A DNA stretch of 64,000 nucleotides from Protopterus annectens (lineage: Eukaryota; Chordata; Ceratodontiformes; Protopteridae), in the NCBI RefSeq assembly GCF_019279795.1, contig NC_056729.1:1867944439-1868008438 (forward strand). The letters are read 5' to 3'. The notes under the pieces are model-generated. The model ran no database searches and was not told the origin of the DNA. It worked only from the letters and a program-made list of their open reading frames with translations. This document shows, piece after piece, positions 58,115 to 64,000 of the stretch (position 1 is its first letter; every line of letters begins with the position of its first letter). A program made the position numbers and the translations under genes.

Positions 58115-59760
58115 TTGTCACTGTACCCAGAAGCCTGGCTATCCCTGACTCAAGACAAATGGGTACAGTCCATCATTTCAAGGCTATTCTATCCCCTTTC
58201 TTCGCATTCCAAACCAATCAAAAATCCCTTCCAGATGTTCCACCCACCAAAGGGATTTAGCGGTTTGGAAATTTCAAAACTGCTTGCAAAAAGAGCAATT
58301 CAGCCAGTTCCAGCAGACCAGCAAGGATCCGGAATCTACTCAAGGTTCTTTTTAGTTCCAAAGAAAACAGGGACTGGAGACCAATTTTGGATCTCAGTAT
58401 CTTGAACAGATCAGTCAAGAAAACAAGATTTCGAATGGTCACGCTGCAATCCATCCTTCCCCTTTGGGCAAAGGAAACTGGATGTGCTCTATAGACCTTC
58501 AGGATGCGTACTATCACATAAAATGAACAGACGCCCAGAAGATTCCTCCGCTTCAGGCTGGGAACCAGTCATTTTCAGTTCAGGGCCCTGCCCTTTGGTC
58601 TCACCACTGCCCCCGGTGTTTACCAAATGCATGGTAGTGGTAGCTTCTCACCTGAGACGACAAGGATTCCAGGTGTTTCCATATTTGGACGACTGGCTCC
58701 TCACAGCTCCCACCAAGCATCTCCTTCTGGTGTCCAGAGATTACACCTTCGCATTTGTCAAAAGTTAGGCATTTCAATAAATTGCGAAAGTCTGTTTTGT
58801 CGCCTTGTCGCTATTACTTTCATAGGCAAATCTGGACACAGTCGACATGTCCAGGACACTAACACATCAGAGAATAGCAGACATTCACAAACTGGTCTCA
58901 CTCCTTTTCAACAACAACAGAATCAAAGCCAGGTTAGTTCTGAAGGTGTTGGGAATTATGGCGGCCATACCTCTGCTTCCGTTAGCCAGATTCCACATGC
59001 GGATCCTTCAATGGATGCTCTTCACACAATGGTCATACCAGCAACTTCCAATGTCTCACACCATTATGATCACGCAGGCGTGCAGAAATCATCTCATGTG
59101 GTGGATGTCTTTCCCTCAGCTCTTGTTGGGAAGACCCTTTGTTCCACCCCCTCCGGTTGCTACTCTGACAACGGATGCCTCCCTGATCGGGTGGGGGGGG
59201 CATTATCAGGGCAGGACGGTCCAGGGCACATGGCAACCAAACGGATGCCACTTGCACATAAATGTTCTAGAGATGAGAGCAGTGCTTTTAGCGTTGCAAG
59301 CCCTTCAAGACTCTCTTCCCTTGGGAACGATTGCAATCCAGACAGACAATATGTCTGTAGTGTGGTACATCAACAAACAAGGCGGAACCAGGTCATTCCC
59401 CCTGTGTCGAGAAGCACTCAGACTGTGGTAATGGGCGATTTCTTCTCAGCGATTTCTGATAGCAACGCACATCCCCGGGAAGTCCAATCAAATTGCGGAC
59501 AAGTTGAGCAGAGCTATTCTCATGCCTCACGAGTGGTCTCTGAAAGACTCTGTTGTGAGAGAAATTTTCCTCAAGTGGGGTCAGCCTTGCTGCGATCTTT
59601 TTGCTACTCCCCAAAACAGCAAGTGCAGAGAATTTTTCACTCTATTCCCTTTACCAGGCCAACCCAGCAGAGACGCTCTAGTCCAAGTTTGGCCCCGGGA
59701 CTTCTGTATGCATTTCCTCCTTCCCACTAATCTCTCAAGTGATACAGAAAGCTATCGCTC
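58115..59760 (+). pseudogene. DIRS reverse transcriptase and RNase H (broken)
   Basis: RT blocks: 'YSRFFLVPKKTG' (58335-58370), 'IDLQDAYYHIK' (58490-58523, first catalytic Asp) and 'FPYLDDWLL' (58675-58703, YLDD). RNase H is in the 58847-59431 frame: 'TLTTDASLIGWGG', 'NVLEMRAVLLAL' and 'QTDNMSVVWYIN' supply the Asp, Glu and Asp. The region after it ('EWSLKDSVVREIF', 'CDLFATPQNSKC', 59525-59630) is the conserved segment between RNase H and the recombinase. Breaks near 58405, 58525 and 58770. Confidence 0.85.
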
Positions 59761-59949
59761 AGAAGGCCTCATTGATCCTCATTGCTCCTTACTGGCCTCG
59801 ACAGGTGTGGTTCCCTTTCTACATCAATTTCTATTGAGCGACCGTGGCATCTGGACCTAGTTCCAGATCTGTTGATCCATCAGTCGGGTCAGTTACATCG
59901 CCCCTCCCTCTCTGAACCTCACTGCTTGGTTCCTCCAGTTCCAACCTTA

Positions 59950-60979
59950 GCCAGGCTTCCTCAATTATCTCACTCCATTCGAGATATTTTGATAGCTTCC
60001 CATAAATCTTCCACTCGGAAGATTTATTTGAGTAAGTGGAAACGCTTCACTTATTGGGCTCAAGGAAAGGACATAGATCCTTTCACTGCTTCCATCCAAA
60101 TAGTCCTTGATTTTCTAGCTGAACTCTTCCATGCAGGTTCATCTCCTTCTACTCTTAAAGTTCAATTGGCAGCTATTTCTAACTTTCACGTAGGTATTTC
60201 TGAGTCTGCCTTAATGTCCCACAAGCTTTGCAAAGCCTTTTTGAAAGGAATTTTTCTTCTCAGACCTCCTATAAGAAATCCTCCTTCTCCTTGGGACCTA
60301 AATTTAGTTCTTACTTCTTTGATTCTTCCCCCTTTCGAACCTGCAGCCTCCTGTTCTTTAAAATTGCTATCATGGAAGACTCTTTTTCTGGTAGCTATTA
60401 CTTCAGCTAGAAGAGTTTCAGAACTTCAAGCACTCAGCTGTCGACCTCCTTATATATTGTTTCATAAGGACAGGGTATCCTTACGAACGAACCCGTCCTT
60501 TTTGCCTAAGGTAGTCTCGACATCAAATCTAAATCAAAGCATTGACCTCCTGTCTTTTTTTTCCAGAATATTCCAATAGGCCCGAACAAACACTACACTG
60601 GCTAGATGTTCATCGTCAGTTGAGGTACTATTTGGATAGAACGAAACAATTCAGAAAATCTGACCAGCTGTTTGTCTCCTATGCAGAAGGCAGAAAGGGA
60701 CTTTCAATTTCAAAGGTATCATTATCTAGATGGCTAACATCTCTGATTTCCCTTGTATATGAAATTAGACACCAAAAGCTGCCTGATAAACCTAAGGCCC
60801 ATTCCACCAGAGCTTTGGCTACTTCTTTAGCCTTCCAAGACAGACTGCCTATTGACACCATTTGTGCAGCAGCTACTTGGGCTACTCCTCACACTTTCAT
60901 TTCTCATTATAAGTTGGATTTAGCTTCTAGGCATAGAGCTAACTTTGGTTCCACTGTTCTCTGGAGTCTGTTCCGTTAG
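59950..60979 (+). pseudogene. DIRS tyrosine recombinase (one frame break)
   Basis: Two overlapping frames (59782-60579 and 60542-60979). N-terminal SAM-like domain around 'STRKIYLSKWKRFTYW' and 'SPSTLKVQLAAISNFH'. Catalytic domain: first Arg in 'SARRVSELQAL' (60402-60434), His and Arg in 'KAHSTRALATSLAF' (about 60794-60835), and the nucleophile Tyr in 'FISHYKLDLAS' (about 60896-60928). It would join the circular DNA intermediate to the target. The break at about 60560 lies in a run of T. It ends close to the internal complementary region. Confidence 0.88.
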
Positions 60980-61010
60980 GCCACCCGGGACAAGGTGCTA
61001 GGGACGCTGT

Positions 61011-61111
61011 CCCATCCAGCAAGAATGAAGGCGAGATAGACAACTTAACATATAGAAGTTATGTTCTTACCATAACGCTCCATGTTAGTTGTCTTCTTCT
61101 CGCCTTCTTCT
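61011..61111. repeat. DIRS internal complementary region
   Basis: 61011-61051 is complementary to the left end (55381-55421, one or two mismatches) and 61052-61111 to the right end (61451-61510, one mismatch). Confidence 0.92.
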
Positions 61112-61320
61112 TAAGGCCCCACCCTCCTGCCCCTGGCCTGGACAGACCTAGAGGAGTTGTGATTGTGACCTCTCTTTCTACCACCTCTGTACTTAGGTAT
61201 ATGCTCTGCTGTGCATATTTCCTGGATCAGGATGTAGGTCACCCTTCTTTTTTCCTTTATTTATAGAGGTGGACTTTGCTACTAATTATTCCATTACTAC
61301 TATAGGCTGGGCCTAGCTTA

Positions 61321-61442
61321 CAAACGAGATCTGAGGTAACTCACGCCTAGCATTGTGGGATATAAGGGGAGCCTCGAGCCGGTGGAACCAACTCTCGAGC
61401 TTTTAGAGTGGCCGAGTCGGAGCCGAGGTCGGCTCCGAACCC
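61321..61442. repeat. DIRS inverted terminal repeat, right
   Basis: Inverted copy of 55419-55540. Confidence 0.92.
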
Positions 61443-61510
61443 ATCCAGCAAGAAGAAGGCGAGAAGAAGACAACTAACATGGAACGTTATGGTAAGAACA
61501 TAACTTCTAT

Positions 61511-63270
61511 TTCATGTGGACAGAATGTAAGCATTGGTGTTCTACAGTTGTATGTATGCTAGTGTAACAGGGCTCTGTGGACATGGCTTTTCTGTGTCTT
61601 GTTATATGGTTGACATAACTCTCAACAGTAGGCCAATCTGCAGAATGGGCAGGTGTTTGACTCTCATGTTTGGTGTGTTTGTCAGACATGTCTTTTATTT
61701 GTAAAATCAGTACCATACTGTGGGGATTGCATTTAGTAACTTCCATCATCCATTTGTGTTTCTGACTTCATATCCCTCAGACAATATATGTTTCAACAAA
61801 CCCTGTTACACCAGCAACTGTGTCAGTTTATAGCAGCAATATTTCATATATGCCCCTGTTTGTGGGCCTTTGTCCCTCAAGTATGTCAGGCTTTGTTCAG
61901 GTGTCATGCACTAAGACGGTGATAGGTGGGGGTATATCATTCTTTAGTGGCTTCATTCCTGATACCACCCTAGTGATGTATCAGACTGCCAGACATGTAA
62001 TGTGTAAGTGGCCTGATATATGATGACAAAACGTGGACATTGTGTGGGACACTGACCAGTTTACATATCTGTGTATGTATGCCAATTGTTGACAGACTGT
62101 CAGGATTGTGTAGCAGTGTAGTGTGTCAGTGTTATCTGGCCTGTGTAAGGAAGGCGGCACATGTATGTCTTATGTCTCCTTTAGTGTCTGCCTGTGCATG
62201 CTGCTCCAGTCAGTGGTGGTCTCTCAGCTTTATATGTTTGTAGGGCCAGACTGAGACATGTCCCATACCACAGTCAGCCAAAATAGTACAGTGTGACTTA
62301 GGCCAGTATATGTAGGGGTAGTGTGTGAGTGGCAAACATGTTGGGATATTTCTGTTCAGAAAGTCCTTATACTGTACTGTTCATTTGTTTTCACAGCATG
62401 TGACTGTGTTGGAATTGGTTGTGGGTATGCACTTTCACAATGGTGTCTGTTTTGCAGTGTTGTTACATCCCTGTAGTGCCTGGTATATTTGCAAATAAAA
62501 GTGTAATTCCCCATATTGGACTTTGGTTACTGTTGTGTCAGCCTGCCTGTACTGTGGACAATGCTTAGTGACATGCTTAGGAGCTGGTTGTCGTTTCCAT
62601 AATGGGATGTTATGTCTAAATATTTGTAGGATGTACTGTTGCATGGCCCCCACAAGTGTTGTGTATTTCTGACACATCAGTGGGATGATGTGTGGATTTC
62701 AGTCACTAAGTACTGTGAAGTAATTTAGTGTTGGACTTGTGCTATTTCAGTAACTATATGTTAGGACAGACATGAGGGTGTTACTGCAGCAACTGTGCCA
62801 GCTTATCTACTCCAGTATTTCAGATATGTCCCTATTTTCATGATTTTCTCCCCCCACTTTGTCAGGCTTGGTCTACATTAGTTGCAGTAAGGGGTTCTGA
62901 GCCTACCTCTTGACTGGCCAGATTGTTTCAGACTGTCCAGGTTTACTGGTCATATTTGTGTTGTGTTCCACAGATTCATTATTTTATTTCTCTGGTCAGT
63001 CACTGTGATGCTGTGAGTGTGTCTGACAGTAACTGGTGATATAACATTTAATTTTGAAGTGAAGTTCTTCCGAACATGTATGCTGAAAGAAAGCCTGTTA
63101 CTCTGGCAACATTGTACATTTTTCAGTGCAATGATTAAATGATTCCCTAGTTTTCGGCCATTGTTCCCTCATTTGGAAAGCCTTTGACCAGATGTGTTGC
63201 AGTATGAGTGTTGCAGGTATGGTTTTGAGGTATGAGTCCAGTAAGCGTTATGAATATATATATATATAGA
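61511..63270. other. Old sequence with three diverged transposon-end-like repeats
   Basis: No gene. Similar stretches at about 61800-61915, 62780-62890 and 63100-63195 share 'TGTTAC...GCAACTGTG...TGTCAGGCTT' and resemble, on the minus strand, the subterminal sequence of the Tc1-like family at 42097 and 47621. Probably decayed copies. Confidence 0.45.
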
Positions 63271-63271
63271 G

Positions 63272-63721
63272 TTCCACTTTAAATCATTGAATTTTCAGAA
63301 CATCGGCGTTCTGATCACCGAGACCACGACATTGATGTTCAGAACATCAAAGGTTAAAGTGGAAGTGCCAGGTAAGTGAAAATGTAGAATTGTGGGTGTG
63401 TATGCAGGGCAGCAAGGTGTCCTGCAAGTTGTGTGTGTGCCATCTGAGTGTTGGCATTGCAGGTAGGGTACGGGAAATCTCCCGTTTAACACTACCGCAT
63501 ATAGCGGTAAATGGGAGATTTCCCTTACCCCACTGTAGTGTGATCTCGGAGTTGGAATATTAAAGTGGGGGGTGCAGGGGGGCGAAGACCCCTGCATAAC
63601 ATAGTTTTTGTAATTTATGTGGTGTTTGTGTGGTTCATTTTGAAACTTCAATGTTCTGAACATCGATGTTCTGGTATCGATGATCAGAACGCTGATGTTC
63701 TAAACATTCAATGTTTCAAAG

Positions 63722-63724
<3 letters not shown>
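63272..63724. mobile_element. 453-bp inverted-repeat element, MITE-B
   Basis: Termini of about 92 bp (TTCCACTTTAAATCATTGA... and its inverted match ending CAAAGTGAA) with inner palindromes such as GAACATCGATGTTC. Inserted in a TA run. The core (63530-63625) is homologous to the core of MITE-A on the other strand. No coding capacity. Confidence 0.8.
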
Positions 63725-63779
<55 letters not shown>

Positions 63780-63806
63780 TATATCTTTTTTTTTTGTTGT
63801 TGTTTT

Positions 63807-63860
<54 letters not shown>
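63725..63860. repeat. (TA)n microsatellites
   Basis: Two long TA runs separated by a short T/G-rich segment. The frame through them encodes only Tyr/Ile repeats and is not a gene. Confidence 0.95.
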
Positions 63861-63862
<2 letters not shown>

Positions 63863-64000
63863 TATATGTTATTTAACATTTTAGGTCATATATCATTATT
63901 TATATATAGATATGTATATATTTAATATGTATATCTGTATTTATATTATTGATATATTTCTCCATATGTATGCATCTCCATGCATATATACGTATGTATT

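Larger units (their letters stand above)
55381..61510 (+). mobile_element. DIRS-type tyrosine-recombinase retrotransposon, structurally complete
   Basis: About 6.1 kb, plus strand. Inverted repeats 55419-55540 and 61321-61442. The unique left end (55381-55421) is complementary to 61011-61051 and the unique right end (61451-61510) to 61052-61111; these two lie side by side as the internal complementary region. Gag-like, RT, RNase H and tyrosine recombinase coding follow in that order. This is the known DIRS-1 plan, which integrates through a circular DNA without target duplication. Coding is broken. Confidence 0.93.

Noticed and set aside
63565-63876. 103-codon plus-strand frame ending in Tyr/Ile repeats
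   Set aside because: It is a reading of MITE-B and TA microsatellites.

Overview
This is vertebrate genomic DNA with no recognisable host gene. Almost everything that can be named is a transposable element, often nested inside another. The mix is L1, CR1/L2-type and RTE LINEs, many Penelope-like elements (PLEs) carrying hammerhead ribozymes, a DIRS tyrosine-recombinase element, a gamma/epsilon-type endogenous retrovirus (ERV), Tc1/mariner DNA transposons and an old tRNA-derived SINE. That mix suggests a large, repeat-rich amphibian or lungfish-like genome. This is inference; the window contains no species marker.

Layout. 1-1458: 5' part of a CR1-type LINE (minus), abutting the tail of a PLE. 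1459-3528 and 12347-12770: one PLE (PLE-1, minus) split by a full-length L1 (3529-12346, minus) with a 17-bp target-site duplication. 12780-13625: N-terminal piece of a PLE on the plus strand. 13626-16700: a second PLE family (PLE-3, minus). 16722-18780: PLE-2 (plus), same family as PLE-1 and in inverted orientation to it. 18870-20257 and 30654-31600: a LINE of the CR1/L2 group (minus) split by a 10.4-kb provirus (20258-30653, minus) with 1169-bp LTRs. Inside the provirus sits a 265-bp hammerhead-bearing PLE end flanked by a 75-bp duplication. 31855-37555: a complete PLE (PLE-4, minus) with 812-bp direct terminal repeats. 37605-38290: decayed CR1-type fragment. 39360-39615: old SINE.

40-55 kb and 61.5-63.3 kb are older DNA rich in TG/CA. 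They hold minisatellites, a tandem array with an RTE insertion, a Tc1/mariner element and its small derivative, two related small inverted-repeat elements (49855-50423 and 63272-63724), a hammerhead-centred palindrome (46406-46652), a 5'-truncated PLE (PLE-5, 51300-52935) with a 16-bp target duplication, and an RTE reverse transcriptase remnant (53124-54450). 55381-61510 is a structurally complete DIRS element with inverted terminal repeats and an internal complementary region. The window ends in long (TA)n runs.

What connects the region is nesting. L1 lies in a PLE, the retrovirus lies in a LINE, and a PLE end lies in the retrovirus. This gives a relative order of insertion. Nearly all element genes are broken by stops or frameshifts; the L1 ORF1 (299 aa) is the longest intact reading frame whose product can be named.
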